Shown here: positions 41,602 through 50,276 of the stretch, one piece after another
Position numbering within the stretch: the stretch's first letter is position 1
Layout: the number at the start of each line of letters is the position of its first letter
From: Saccharopolyspora gloriosae
GTDB lineage: Bacteria > Actinomycetota > Actinomycetes > Mycobacteriales > Pseudonocardiaceae
DNA: 64,000 nt
NCBI RefSeq assembly: GCF_022828475.1
Contig: NZ_CP059557.1
Coordinates: 1,054,001-1,118,000, forward strand
Direction: 5' to 3'
The notes under the pieces: generated by a model
What the model was told of the DNA's origin: nothing
Database searches by the model: none
What the model saw: the letters and a program-made list of their open reading frames with translations, nothing else
Made by a program: the position numbers and the translations under genes

Positions 41602-42216
41602 TCACCCGGCGTAGTCGATGTCGGAAAGCTCGAATCCGGCCGACTTCGGGTGAGTTGTTCCCGTCTTGCCCGCGAGTGCAATCTCGAAATGGACGCTGGG
41701 GCTGTACCGGGAGTCCTGGCGGGCGTCGTAGATCTCCGTCGCCGCGCTCTGCCAGAACGGCGCGGCGCCCTCGATCGCGGGATTCGTGTGCAGGTAAATC
41801 GTCGAGTACTCCGGCGTGCTCGACACGAAATCGCAGGCCATCGAGACCAATGCGGTCGCCAAGCCGTGGCGTCGATGCTCCCGGTCCACGTAGACGCGGA
41901 ACAACTGGGCCGTCCGGCCGTCGCTGTACCGGGCGGCGAGCCACTCCGGGTGCGGTGGGCACCGCGGGCCGCCCGAACGGATCGCCGTCGTCGCCGCGAC
42001 CTGCCCGTCCCGAACCGCTACGAACAGCGCGTGGCGCGGGTTGTTCAGGTAGGCGCCTTCGATGTCCACGACATCCGAGTGCCAGCGCGCGTGGTAGCCG
42101 TGCCCGAACTCCTTGTAGAAGGTGTCGAGCATGACCCTCCGGGCGCCCTCGACGTCTTCGATGCGGGCGCGGCGCGCGACGTACTCGCCGATTCGGTGCT
42201 CTTCCTGGTGATCCAT
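41602..42216 (-). CDS. GNAT-family N-acetyltransferase
   Basis: 204 residues. The acetyl-CoA-binding motif A is TAQLFRVYVDREHRRHGLAT then ALVSMACDFV (R/Q-x-x-G/A as RRHGLA) near residue 105; the C-terminal strand HTNPAIEGAAPFWQSAA contains the family N and F/Y positions. GGAG lies 6 nt upstream of ATG 42216. It converges on the importer operon, and 70 bp upstream of its start lies a third Fur/Zur-like box (42285-42303), so it may belong to the same regulon and acetylate an intermediate or the product. A general detoxifying or signalling acetyltransferase is the alternative. Confidence 0.85.
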   Translation of the reverse strand: MDHQEEHRIGEYVARRARIEDVEGARRVMLDTFYKEFGHGYHARWHSDVVDIEGAYLNNPRHALFVAVRDGQVAATTAIRSGGPRCPPHPEWLAARYSDGRTAQLFRVYVDREHRRHGLATALVSMACDFVSSTPEYSTIYLHTNPAIEGAAPFWQSAATEIYDARQDSRYSPSVHFEIALAGKTGTTHPKSAGFELSDIDYAG

Positions 42217-42284
42217 ATGTTCTCCATCGGGTTCTCGCGCCTGGGTCGCCGAGCAACGCGACTACCGGTGCGCCGAAGCCACAA

Positions 42285-42303
42285 TACAATGACTCTCGTT
42301 TTC
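42285..42303. promoter_or_regulatory. candidate Fur/Zur-family box 3 (GNAT gene)
   Basis: On the minus strand the site reads GAAAACGAGAGTCATTGTA; on the plus strand CTCGTTTTC is shared with box 2 apart from one base. It lies 70-90 bp upstream of the GNAT start. Weakest of the three. Confidence 0.4.
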
Positions 42304-42355
42304 AATAAGGCCAGGGTTCCAGCGGAAGAAGATCGAGAAGAGGTGCTGAGGTACC

Positions 42356-42407
42356 GCGAGGAAGGGAACCTTCCTGTCACCGGCGACAGAGAGGTTCCCT
42401 TCCTCGC
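42356..42407. repeat. 52-bp palindromic repeat, two-armed copy
   Basis: GCGAGGAAGGGAACCTTCCT, centre CACCGGCG, right arm AGAGAGGTTCCCTTCCTCGC, with CCGCGAGG/CCTCGCGG extending the outer pairing. It lies between divergent GNAT and SDR genes. Confidence 0.93.
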
Positions 42408-42422
42408 GGCTGGGCTGCGCGG

Positions 42423-43907
42423 ATGTGGGGACGAGCGCAGGCTGCGGGGATGGTGTGTCTGGTTACCGGGGCGAGCGGTTACGTCGGTGGGCGGTTGGTG
42501 CCCCAGCTGCTGGAGGACGGGTGGCGGGTCCGATGCCTGGTGCGAAATCCGGAGAAGCTGCGCGACGTGCCTTGGCGGAATCGCGTGGAAGTGGTTCGCG
42601 GGGACCTGCTGCAGGAACAAGATGTGGCTGCGGCATGCGACGGAGTTGAGGTCGTTTACTACCTGGTCCATTCGATGGCGGAGTCCGGTTTCGCCGTTCG
42701 GGACCGGAGGGCGGCGATGATCGTGGGGCAGGCGGCCAGGGAGGCGTCGGTTCAGCGCATCGTGTACCTCGGCGGGGTGCATCCGGCGGGGGAGGACCTG
42801 TCGGAGCACATGGGTTCGCGAGCGGAAGTCGGCGAGATCCTGTTGCGCAGCGGGGTTCCGACGGTAGTGCTGCAGGCTGCCGTGATCATCGGTTCCGGCT
42901 CGGCGAGTTTCGAGATGTTGCGGCACTTGACCGAACGGTTGCCCGTGATGGTGACCCCGCGCTGGGTGCACAATCGGGTGCAGCCGATCGCGGTGCGTGA
43001 CGTGGTGCATTATCTGGCCTCGGTGTCGCGCCTGCCGAGATCGATCAACCGCACCTTCGACGTGGGCGGCCCGGACATCCTGACTTACGGCGAGATGATG
43101 CGCCGCTACGCGGTCGTGGCCGGCCTGCCGCCGAGGCGGATGTTGCCCGTCGGTGTGCTCACGCCCTGGCTGAGTGCCCAGTGGATCAACGTGGTCACTC
43201 CGGTGCCGAAGAAGGTGGGAAAACCGCTGATCGAGTCCCTCATCCACGAGGCGGTCTGCGCCGAGAACGAGATCGACGATGTGGTGCCCCCGCCCGCGGC
43301 GGGTTTGACCGGATACGACAGGTCCGTCGAACTGGCCTTGCGCAAGATCCGGAACGCGGAGACGGAAACCCGCTGGTCGGATGCGGCCCCTGCGGACGCT
43401 CCCTCCGAACCGCTGCCGTCGGACCCGGCCTGGTCTGGTGGCACCGTCTACACGGACGTGCGTGAGAAGTGGAGCCCGGTCGCCCCGGAGCGTCTGTGGC
43501 GCGTCATCGAGGGCGTCGGTGGTGAGCACGGCTGGTATTCGCCGCGGCTGCTGTGGGTGGTGCGGGGAGTTCTCGACAAGGTGTCCGGTGGCGTGGGACT
43601 GCGGCGGGGGCGTCGCCATGCGCAGCGGCTGCGAGTCGGGGAGGCGCTCGATTGGTGGCGAGTGGAGGAACTTGCGGAGGGGCGGCTTCTTCGGCTGCGA
43701 GCAGAAATGCGACTGCCGGGGCGGGCGTGGCTGGAGTTCGTCATCGCACCGGACGAGGCGGGCGGATCGCACTACCGCCAGCGCGCGGTATTCGTTCCGC
43801 GCGGATTGGCCGGACACGTTTACTGGTGGCTGGTCGCTCCGTTTCACGGAGCGGTCTTCGGCGGAATGGCACGAAATGTTCTCCGTGCCGCTTCGGCAGG
43901 TGAGTGA
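42423..43907 (+). CDS. NmrA-like SDR-family protein with C-terminal DUF2867 domain
   Basis: 494 residues. The N-terminal Rossmann motif is LVTGASGYVGGRLVPQLL near residue 13 (TGxxGxxG), followed by atypical extended-SDR features (RNPEKLRDVPW, GDLLQEQDVAAAC, YYLVHSMAE). Residues 300 to the end (REKWSPVAPERLWRVIEGVG, HGWYSPRLLWVVRGVLD, YWWLVAPFHGAVFGGMARN) match the DUF2867 lipid/START-like domain seen in YtfG/ycf-like fusion proteins. No catalytic Tyr-x-x-x-Lys is obvious, so redox activity is uncertain. Start ATG 42423 or ATG 42450. Starts 16 bp after a palindromic repeat. Confidence 0.85.
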   Translation: MWGRAQAAGMVCLVTGASGYVGGRLVPQLLEDGWRVRCLVRNPEKLRDVPWRNRVEVVRGDLLQEQDVAAACDGVEVVYYLVHSMAESGFAVRDRRAAMIVGQAAREASVQRIVYLGGVHPAGEDLSEHMGSRAEVGEILLRSGVPTVVLQAAVIIGSGSASFEMLRHLTERLPVMVTPRWVHNRVQPIAVRDVVHYLASVSRLPRSINRTFDVGGPDILTYGEMMRRYAVVAGLPPRRMLPVGVLTPWLSAQWINVVTPVPKKVGKPLIESLIHEAVCAENEIDDVVPPPAAGLTGYDRSVELALRKIRNAETETRWSDAAPADAPSEPLPSDPAWSGGTVYTDVREKWSPVAPERLWRVIEGVGGEHGWYSPRLLWVVRGVLDKVSGGVGLRRGRRHAQRLRVGEALDWWRVEELAEGRLLRLRAEMRLPGRAWLEFVIAPDEAGGSHYRQRAVFVPRGLAGHVYWWLVAPFHGAVFGGMARNVLRAASAGE

Positions 43908-44002
43908 AGCCGCGGAGCGCTGATGCGCAGGGTGGCCGGCTGCCGACGGGTGACGCCTCGCACGTGCGCATCACCACGTCCGTGGCAGGAAGACGAGAGC
44001 GC

Positions 44003-44024
44003 GCTGCCTGCATTGAAAGGCAGC
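44003..44024. terminator. weak hairpin downstream of the SDR gene
   Basis: GCTGCCT (44003-44009) pairs with AGGCAGC (44018-44024). No T-tract, so the terminator call is tentative. Confidence 0.25.
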
Positions 44025-44132
44025 TTCGTCCTTCTCGGCTCGCAACCCTCAGGTGAAAACGAATCGGCGAGCCCATAAAAACAAAAAGGACAAGAACGCT
44101 GGTCAGCGCCTTGTCCATGCTGGCTATTCGAG

Positions 44133-44205
44133 TGCCCTCGGCAGGACTCGAACCTGCGACACCTGCCTCCGGAGGGCAGTGCTCTATCCGCTGAGCTACG
44201 AGGGC
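44133..44205 (-). tRNA. tRNA-Arg (anticodon CCG)
   Basis: Read on the minus strand: acceptor GCCCTCG pairs with CGAGGGC, D-arm GCTCAGCGGATAGAGC, anticodon stem CTGCC/GGCAG with loop CTCCGGA (anticodon CCG, reads CGG), and T-arm CGCAGGTTCGAGTCCTGCC; 73 bases with discriminator A and no encoded CCA. TAGGCT on the minus strand at 44227-44232 could be its -10 element. Confidence 0.95.
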
Positions 44206-44308
44206 TTGCTGTTGTTGACGTAGGTCAGCCTAGCGCACCGGTCGGTGTGTGCTGGAAGGGGGTAACGGTTCCGGTGGCTTGTGTGCCGTCCAACGAGTGG
44301 ACACTTGT

Positions 44309-44337
44309 TTGCATTCATGCGTATCTCGCTATATATC
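44309..44337 (+). promoter_or_regulatory. candidate promoter of the CDF transporter gene
   Basis: TTGCAT (44309-44314) and TATATC (44332-44337) are 17 bp apart, 30 bp before the start. The AT-rich stretch GCTATATATCATG is unusual here and may also hold a metal-sensor operator. Confidence 0.4.
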
Positions 44338-44365
44338 ATGGTGTCGTGTGGATGGGAGGTTCGTG

Positions 44366-45283
44366 ATGGGCCATGGCCACGGCCACGGGTCGGCAGCAGC
44401 GCCGGCCAGCGCCTCAGGGCGGTACTCGCGGCGTCTGGCGACCGCCTTCGGCGTGTTGCTGGCGTTCTTCGTCCTGGAAGCGACTGTCGGGTACCTCACC
44501 TCATCCCTGGCGTTGCTGTCGGACGCGGGGCACATGTTGACCGACGTCCTGGGCGTCGGCATGGCGCTCGCCGCGATCACCGCGGCACGCCGTCCCGCAT
44601 CCGACAAACGGACGTTCGGCTGGTACCGGATCGAAGTGCTGGCTGCGCTCGCCAATGCCGTGCTGCTGTTCGCCGTCGCCGGTTACATCCTCGTTGAGGC
44701 GGTCGGCCGCTTCCAGCAGCCGCCCGAAGTGGCCGGGTTGCCGATGATGCTCACCGCCGCGGCCGGCCTCGCGGCGAATGTGGTGGCATTCCTGCTGCTG
44801 CGGGAGGGCGCTTCGGAAAGCCTCAACCTGCGCGGCGCGTATCTGGAGGTCCTGGCCGACACCATCGGATCGGTCGGCGTGCTGATCGGGGGTGCGCTGG
44901 CCTGGGCTTTCGGGTGGTACCTGGTCGACCCGATCGTTGCCGTCGCCGTGGGACTGTTCGTGCTGCCCCGCACTTGGAAGCTGGCCCGGCAGGCACTGCG
45001 GATCTTGGTGCAGCAGGCGCCGGAAGGCGTTGATGTGCCTGCGATGCGCGATGACCTCGCCGCGCTGCCCGCGGTGAACGAAGTGCACGACTTGCACGTG
45101 TGGACGCTGACCTCCGGCATGGAAGTCGCTTCGGCGCACCTTGCCACTTCGGCTGAGGCCGACCACGGGGACGTGCTCGTGTCCGCTCAGCGGCTGCTGG
45201 CCGAGCGCTACCGCATCGAGCACGCCACCTTGCAGGTCGAGCCCGCCGAGTGCGCCAGTCGCTGCCAGGCGCTGACCTGGTGA
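44366..45283 (+). CDS. cation diffusion facilitator (CzcD/ZitB type)
   Basis: 305 residues from ATG 44366 (GGGAGG at 44354-44359). The His-rich start MGHGHGHGS is typical of zinc/cobalt CDFs. Six transmembrane helices; the metal site is in LLSDAGHMLTDVLGVG (HxxxD, helix 2) and LEVLADTIGSVGVL (D-x-x-S type, helix 5). A cytoplasmic C-terminal domain follows (VNEVHDLHVWTLTSGMEVAS). It exports divalent metal, most often zinc, against protons. The stop codon lies inside a half copy of the palindromic repeat. Its presence 2-14 kb from the candidate metal-scavenging locus may be coincidental. Confidence 0.93.
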   Translation: MGHGHGHGSAAAPASASGRYSRRLATAFGVLLAFFVLEATVGYLTSSLALLSDAGHMLTDVLGVGMALAAITAARRPASDKRTFGWYRIEVLAALANAVLLFAVAGYILVEAVGRFQQPPEVAGLPMMLTAAAGLAANVVAFLLLREGASESLNLRGAYLEVLADTIGSVGVLIGGALAWAFGWYLVDPIVAVAVGLFVLPRTWKLARQALRILVQQAPEGVDVPAMRDDLAALPAVNEVHDLHVWTLTSGMEVASAHLATSAEADHGDVLVSAQRLLAERYRIEHATLQVEPAECASRCQALTW

Positions 45284-45304
45284 CAGGAAGGTTCCCTTGC
45301 TCGC
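45279..45304. repeat. half copy of the 52-bp palindromic repeat
   Basis: GGTGACAGGAAGGTTCCCTT then GCTCGC; it contains the CDF stop codon TGA (45281-45283) and marks the left edge of the rho-argS block. Confidence 0.86.
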
Positions 45305-45318
45305 GCTGCCGCGCGAAA

Positions 45319-45356
45319 AAGCCGGCCCGCGCCCCTTGTGGGGTGCGGGCCGGCTT
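45319..45356 (-). terminator. intrinsic terminator of rho
   Basis: AAGCCGGCCCGCGCCCC (45319-45335) and GGGGTGCGGGCCGGCTT (45340-45356) form a 17-bp stem with one G-T wobble and loop TTGT. On the minus strand it is followed by a U-run (complement of AAAAA at 45316-45320), a canonical intrinsic terminator. Confidence 0.88.
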
Positions 45357-45374
45357 GGGCGGTGGGGGCGACGG

Positions 45375-47405
45375 TCAGTCGTCGTCCTTGCCGCCGGGGG
45401 TGTTCTTGGCGACCTGCATCAGGAACTCGATGTTGGTGCGCGACTTGCGCAACCGGTCCTGCAGGAGTTCCAGCGACTGCTGGGCATCGAGCGCGGAGAG
45501 CACTCGGCGCAGCTTGTGGGTCACGGCGAGCTCGTCGGGCGAGAGCAGGATCTCGTCCTTGCGGGTGCTGGAGGCGTCCACGTCGACGGCGGGGAACAAC
45601 CGCTTGTCGGCGAGTTTGCGGTCCAGCTTGATCTCGGCGTTGCCGGTGCCCTTGAACTCCTCGAAGATCACCGTGTCCATTGTGGACCCGGTTTCCACCA
45701 GCGCCGTGGCGAAGATGGTCAGCGAGCCGCCGTTCTCGATGTTGCGGGCCGCGCCGAGGAAGCGCTTCGGCGGGTACAGCGCCGTCGAGTCGACACCGCC
45801 GGAGAGGATCCGGCCGGAAGCCGGGGCCGCCAAGTTGTAGGCACGGCCGAGGCGGGTGATCGAGTCGAGCAGCACGACCACGTCGTGTCCCATCTCGACG
45901 AGGCGCTTCGCTCGCTCGATGGACAGCTCGGCCACCGTGGTGTGGTCCGACGGCGGGCGGTCGAAGGTGGAGGCGATGACCTCGCCCTTGACCGAGCGCT
46001 GCATGTCGGTGACCTCTTCGGGGCGCTCGTCGGCGAGCACCACCATGAGGTGGCATTCCGGGTTGTTCGTGGTGATCGCGTTGGAGATCGCCTGCAGCAC
46101 CATCGTCTTACCGGCCTTCGGCGGCGAGACGATCAGCGCGCGCTGACCCTTGCCGACGGGCATGACGAGGTCGATGATCCGCCCGGTGAGGTTCTGCGGT
46201 TCGGTCTCCAGCCGCAGTCGCTCGTTGGGGTACAGCGGAGTCATCTTGTGGAATTCCGACCGCCCCTTCGCGGCGTCCGGCTCGAGGCCGTTGATGGCGT
46301 CGACGCGGACCAGCGGGTTGAACTTCTGCCGCTGCTGCTCGTTGTCGCGGGGCTGGCGGATGACGCCCTTGATCGCGTCGCCGCGGCGCAGGCCGTACTT
46401 GCGGACCAGCGACAGCGACACGTACACGTCGTTCGGCCCCGCGAGGTAGCCGGACGTGCGGACGAACGCGTAGTTCTCCAGCACGTCGAGGATGCCCGCG
46501 ACGGGAAGCAGGACGTCGTCGTCGCGGACTTCCGGCTCGTTGCCGCCGCCTTCGGGGCGGCCACGGTTGCGCCGGCGATCCCGGAACCGGCGTCCGCGCC
46601 TGCGGCCACCGTCCTCATCGGAGTCGTCCTGCGGCCGGTTGTCCTGCTTGTCCTGCTGCTGCCGGGAATTCTGCCGGTCGTTGCGGTCTTGGCCGCCCCG
46701 GTTGTCCTGGCGATCCCGGTTGTCCTGACCGCCGCGGTTATCCGAGCGGTCCCCCCGGTTGTCCTGCCGGTCGTTGCGGTCCTGGCGGTCGCCGCGGTTG
46801 TCCTGCCGGTCGTTGCGGTCCTGGCGGTCGCCCCGGTTGTCCTGGCGGTCGCCCCGGTCCTGACCGCGCTCGTCGGACTGGTCCTGGTTGCCGGAACGGT
46901 TGTTGGAGCGACGGCGCCGGTTGTTGCCGCGGCGTCCTTCGTCCTCGCCGCCCTGCTCGGCGCCTTGCTGCCGCCGGGAGCGCCCGCGGGTCGGCGCGGA
47001 GCCGTTGTTGCCGGAATCCGGGGTCGCGGCCGCCTCTTGCTGCTGGGGCGCGGAATCGGACTCGTCGAGCGAGGGCTGGTGAGCCTTGTCGCGGCTCGGC
47101 GCGCTTTCCTTGGCCGCACCGCCGTCTTCCTGCGCGGGCTGCTTGGCCTGGCGGGAACGGGCCGGCGCTGCGCCTTGCCGTTCCTTGATGGCCGCGATCA
47201 GGTCGCCTTTGCGCAGACCGCTGGTGTCGATCCCCAGTTCTCCCGCAAGTTGTCGCAGCTCGGCGAGAACCATGCCGGACAGTCCTCCGCGGCGACGCGG
47301 GGCGCCATTGGTCTCGGCGCCCGCGGCCGGCTGCTCAGACTCCTGCTGGCCAGCCTTGGAGACGCCGTTGGTCGTCTCGCTGCTCAACAGTTCGGTGTTG
47401 CTCAC
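45375..47405 (-). CDS. rho: transcription termination factor Rho
   Basis: 676 residues, against about 420 in E. coli. N-terminal helix-bundle GMVLAELRQLAGELGIDTSG then LRKGDLIAAIKERQ; a 190-residue insert (about 90-290) rich in Arg, Asp, Gln and Asn, with tandem RGDRQDNRGDRQDRNDRQDN-like repeats; the RNA-binding cold-shock domain (VAGILDVLENYAFVRTSGYL); then the RecA-like motor with Walker A PPKAGKT near residue 427 and Walker B DVVVLLDSITRLGRAYN. The insert is typical of actinobacterial Rho and is thought to give extra RNA affinity. GTG 47405 has GGAAGGA 6 nt upstream. It follows thrB across 856 bp that hold no convincing gene. Confidence 0.97.
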   Translation of the reverse strand: MSNTELLSSETTNGVSKAGQQESEQPAAGAETNGAPRRRGGLSGMVLAELRQLAGELGIDTSGLRKGDLIAAIKERQGAAPARSRQAKQPAQEDGGAAKESAPSRDKAHQPSLDESDSAPQQQEAAATPDSGNNGSAPTRGRSRRQQGAEQGGEDEGRRGNNRRRRSNNRSGNQDQSDERGQDRGDRQDNRGDRQDRNDRQDNRGDRQDRNDRQDNRGDRSDNRGGQDNRDRQDNRGGQDRNDRQNSRQQQDKQDNRPQDDSDEDGGRRRGRRFRDRRRNRGRPEGGGNEPEVRDDDVLLPVAGILDVLENYAFVRTSGYLAGPNDVYVSLSLVRKYGLRRGDAIKGVIRQPRDNEQQRQKFNPLVRVDAINGLEPDAAKGRSEFHKMTPLYPNERLRLETEPQNLTGRIIDLVMPVGKGQRALIVSPPKAGKTMVLQAISNAITTNNPECHLMVVLADERPEEVTDMQRSVKGEVIASTFDRPPSDHTTVAELSIERAKRLVEMGHDVVVLLDSITRLGRAYNLAAPASGRILSGGVDSTALYPPKRFLGAARNIENGGSLTIFATALVETGSTMDTVIFEEFKGTGNAEIKLDRKLADKRLFPAVDVDASSTRKDEILLSPDELAVTHKLRRVLSALDAQQSLELLQDRLRKSRTNIEFLMQVAKNTPGGKDDD

Positions 47406-48261
47406 GAATGTCCTTCCTGACCGGACCGCGCCTCCTACGCGCCCCAGCGGATTGCCCGCCCGCTCTTGTCAACGGACGGCCTTTTTGTGCTACCAGCCTG
47501 ATGCCGGTCGAGTTCAACTCGCACGCGCGGCTCGATCGACGTCGGCGACCAGGCGGAACCAGCAGCACCGGGCGGTGGGAGGTACCCGGGTCACGTGCTC
47601 GTCCGAATGTCGTTACGCGGTGCGGTTATCACGCTTTTGCGTGTCAGAACCACGGTGCACGTGCGACGCATCCACTCCGATCCACACTCGCCGATGCACG
47701 CCTTGCTGCCGCCTCACTCAGGTGTTGTCGTTCATGGGGAGCGCTGTGATTTCCGGTCCGGCCCGATGTACCGCAGTGCAGAATCGAGACGACAGGCACC
47801 GGGGTGCGCCGAACCGGCGTCGATCGCTTCAGGAACGTGACCGTCACGGTCAGGCCCCCACGCTGCGTCGGCCGGGACTCACAGGTCGGCAGCCCCGCGC
47901 GAACCCCATTGAGTTGACAACTCCTGCCTCTGTCACCGCGACCGGAAACCCGCCGATCCTGATCTTCACCCGCGTGGAGTGGAGCTCGATTCACTAGCGA
48001 GAGATGTGCCCCGGAGAACGAAGCCCCGGTTGCGGCACCGGCGCCCTGCGCGCGGTGACTGATTGACCTTGAGGGTAGACGCCCCGCCACCGAGGTGCAA
48101 CAACCTCCAGAGGCGCGGCATGCTCTCATTTGATCACAGTGCCTGCGAAAACCGGCCGCGCCAAAGCACCCACCGATTCGAAACACCTGCCGAGCAGCCC
48201 TGACGTTCTGCCGACATGTCCTTTGTACCACCACGCCGACCGGAATGGTCGGGCCGGGCGG
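47406..48261. other. 856-bp spacer between thrB and rho, no gene seen; probable rho leader
   Basis: Open frames here are short or lack protein-like composition. On the minus strand there is a TTGACA 70 bp upstream of rho without a clear -10, a small hairpin CACGCTTTTGCGTG (47630-47643), and a GAGTTGACAACTC dyad (47912-47924). Rho genes are commonly autoregulated through long leaders (established in E. coli); that this spacer does the same is inference. Confidence 0.45.
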
Positions 48262-49188
48262 TCATTCCGGCGATGTCGGCTCGGATATCACCTGAACGCC
48301 ATGCCCATCCACCGGAAGGCGCAGTGCGGTGAAGCCGGTGGTGTCCACGGTACTGGGGAGTTCGCCGCCGGAGGGCAGCGCCAGGACCGTCGGTCCGGCC
48401 CCGGAGACCGCGGCGGGCACGCCCGCAGTCCGCAATCCCCGCACCAGTTCGATCGTCCGCGGCCAGGCGGATTCCCGGTAGTCCTGGTGCAGCCGGTCCG
48501 CCGTGGCGGCCAGCAGCAGCGAAGGGTCGCTGGTCAAGGCATGCACGGCGAGTGCGGCGCGGCCCGCGGCGAACGCGGCGTCGGCGTGCGGAACCTGCTC
48601 GGGCAGCAGGCCGCGAGTGGTGTGCGTGGTGGACTCCGAGGCTGTCACGAGCGCGATCGGGTGCACTTCGGGGTGCGCGGGCAACGATGCGGCCCGGAAT
48701 CGTTCGGTGTCGCGCCAGGCGATCACCACGCCCCCCAGCAGGCTCGCCGCGACGTTGTCCCCGTGGCCCTCGCAATCGGCGGCCGAGTGCAGGGCCTGTT
48801 CGAGGTTCTTGTTGTCCCGCAGCGGGAAGCCGGCGAGCTCGTAGGCCGCGGCGATGCCCGCGACGATGGCCGCCGCGGAGGAGCCCAGGCCGCGCGAATG
48901 CGGAATGGTGTTGTGACAGCGCAACCGGACGGCGGGGGCGGCGACGCCGAGTTCCGCCCACGTTCGGTGCAGGACGCGCACGATCAGGTGCTCGTGGTCG
49001 GTGGGCACGGAGCCCGCGCCCTCGCCTTCGGCGGTGACCTGCGCGCTTCCCGCCGGGCCGTCGGTCACCTCGACGCGCACCGTGTCGTACAGCGCGAGCG
49101 CCATGCCGAGCGCGTCGAAACCGGAACCGAGGTTGGCGGTGGAGGCGGGCACCGTGACCCGCACTCCACCGCCTGCCCGCAGGCTCAC
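48262..49188 (-). CDS. thrB: homoserine kinase
   Basis: 308 residues from GTG 49188, whose codon overlaps the thrC stop (GTGA). GHMP-kinase motifs: [19 protein letters not shown] at the start, the ATP-binding loop [20 protein letters not shown] near residue 98, and [12 protein letters not shown] near 270. It phosphorylates homoserine for threonine synthesis. The gene order hom-thrC-thrB, each overlapping the next by four bases, is the standard actinobacterial threonine operon. Confidence 0.95.
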   Translation of the reverse strand: MSLRAGGGVRVTVPASTANLGSGFDALGMALALYDTVRVEVTDGPAGSAQVTAEGEGAGSVPTDHEHLIVRVLHRTWAELGVAAPAVRLRCHNTIPHSRGLGSSAAAIVAGIAAAYELAGFPLRDNKNLEQALHSAADCEGHGDNVAASLLGGVVIAWRDTERFRAASLPAHPEVHPIALVTASESTTHTTRGLLPEQVPHADAAFAAGRAALAVHALTSDPSLLLAATADRLHQDYRESAWPRTIELVRGLRTAGVPAAVSGAGPTVLALPSGGELPSTVDTTGFTALRLPVDGHGVQVISEPTSPE

Positions 49189-50276
49189 ACCAGTTCCAGC
49201 GCGGTGGCCACGGCGCGCGGATCCACCGGCAGCGGCTCGACCTCGACCATGCCGGACAGGGCGGTGTCGGGGTCCTTGAGCCCGTGACCCGTCACCGTGC
49301 ACACGACCTTGGAACCGCGCGGCAGCCGCCCGTCCTCGACGGTGGCCAGCAGACCGGCCACACTGGAGGCGGAAGCCGGTTCGACGAACACGCCTTCCCT
49401 GGACGACAGCAGCCGGTAGGCGTGCAGGATCTCCTCGTCGGTGACCGCCGAGAACAACCCGTCCGAGGCGCTCTTCGCGGCCTCGGCGTGCTGCCAGGAG
49501 GCGGGGCTGCCGACCCGGATCGCGGTGGCGATCGTCTCCGGGTTCGAGACGGGTGCGCCGTGCACGAGCGGCGCGGCACCGGCCGCCTGGAAGCCGAACA
49601 TGCGCGGGGTGGCCGCGATGACGTCGTCCGCGGAGTACTCCGCGTAGCCCTTCCAGTAGGCGGTGATGTTGCCCGCGTTGCCCACCGGCAGGCAATGCAC
49701 GTCCGGCGCGGAGCCGAGCACGTCGCAGATCTCGAACGCGGCGGTCTTCTGACCTTCCAGCCGCACCGGGTTCACCGAGTTGACCAAGGTCACCGGGTGT
49801 TCGGCGGAGGTCTTGCGGGCCAGCTCCAGGCAGTCGTCGAAGTTGCCCTGCACCTGCAGGATCTTCGCGCCGTGCGCCACGGCCTGCGCCAGCTTGCCCA
49901 TCGCGATCTTGCCCTGCGGCACCAGTACCGCCGAGGTGAGCCCGGCGCGCGAGGCGTAGGCCGCCGCGGACGCGGAGGTGTTGCCGGTGGACGCGCAGAT
50001 GACGGCCTTGCTGCCCGCGGCGAGCGCGTGGGTGATGGCGACCGTCATGCCGCGGTCCTTGAACGAGCCGGTCGGGTTCGCGCCCTCGACCTTCAGGTAC
50101 ACCTCGCACCCGGTGAGCTCGGACAGGTGGTGCGCGGCGACGAGCGGCGTGTTGCCCTCCTGCAAGGTCACCACGCGGGCATCCTCGGGGATCTCCACGC
50201 GGTCCCGGTACGCCTCGATGAGGCCGGGCCAGCCCGCCCTCGCCCCGGCGGGCGCGCTCTGGATGTTCGAAGTCAC
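49185..50276 (-). CDS. thrC: threonine synthase
   Basis: 363 residues. PLP-dependent fold type II: the Schiff-base Lys is in [18 protein letters not shown] near residue 70, the [17 protein letters not shown] loop near 95, and the phosphate-binding [14 protein letters not shown] near 200. Short form typical of actinobacteria (ThrC class without the N-terminal SAM domain). It converts O-phosphohomoserine to threonine. Start overlaps the hom stop by four bases. Confidence 0.96.
   Translation of the reverse strand: MTSNIQSAPAGARAGWPGLIEAYRDRVEIPEDARVVTLQEGNTPLVAAHHLSELTGCEVYLKVEGANPTGSFKDRGMTVAITHALAAGSKAVICASTGNTSASAAAYASRAGLTSAVLVPQGKIAMGKLAQAVAHGAKILQVQGNFDDCLELARKTSAEHPVTLVNSVNPVRLEGQKTAAFEICDVLGSAPDVHCLPVGNAGNITAYWKGYAEYSADDVIAATPRMFGFQAAGAAPLVHGAPVSNPETIATAIRVGSPASWQHAEAAKSASDGLFSAVTDEEILHAYRLLSSREGVFVEPASASSVAGLLATVEDGRLPRGSKVVCTVTGHGLKDPDTALSGMVEVEPLPVDPRAVATALELV

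Noticed and set aside
43741-44118. 125-residue minus-strand frame next to the tRNA gene
   Set aside because: Overlaps the 3' end of the SDR gene, Arg/Pro-rich, no ribosome binding site or family signature.
45297-47420. 707-residue hydrophobic plus-strand frame with PVVLPVVAVLAV repeats
   Set aside because: It is the antisense shadow of the RGDRQDN-coding repeats of rho; the hydrophobic look is a by-product of the complement.
47644-48234. 196-residue minus-strand frame between thrB and rho
   Set aside because: Composition (many Cys, Arg, Ser) is not protein-like, there is no ribosome binding site and no recognisable motif.
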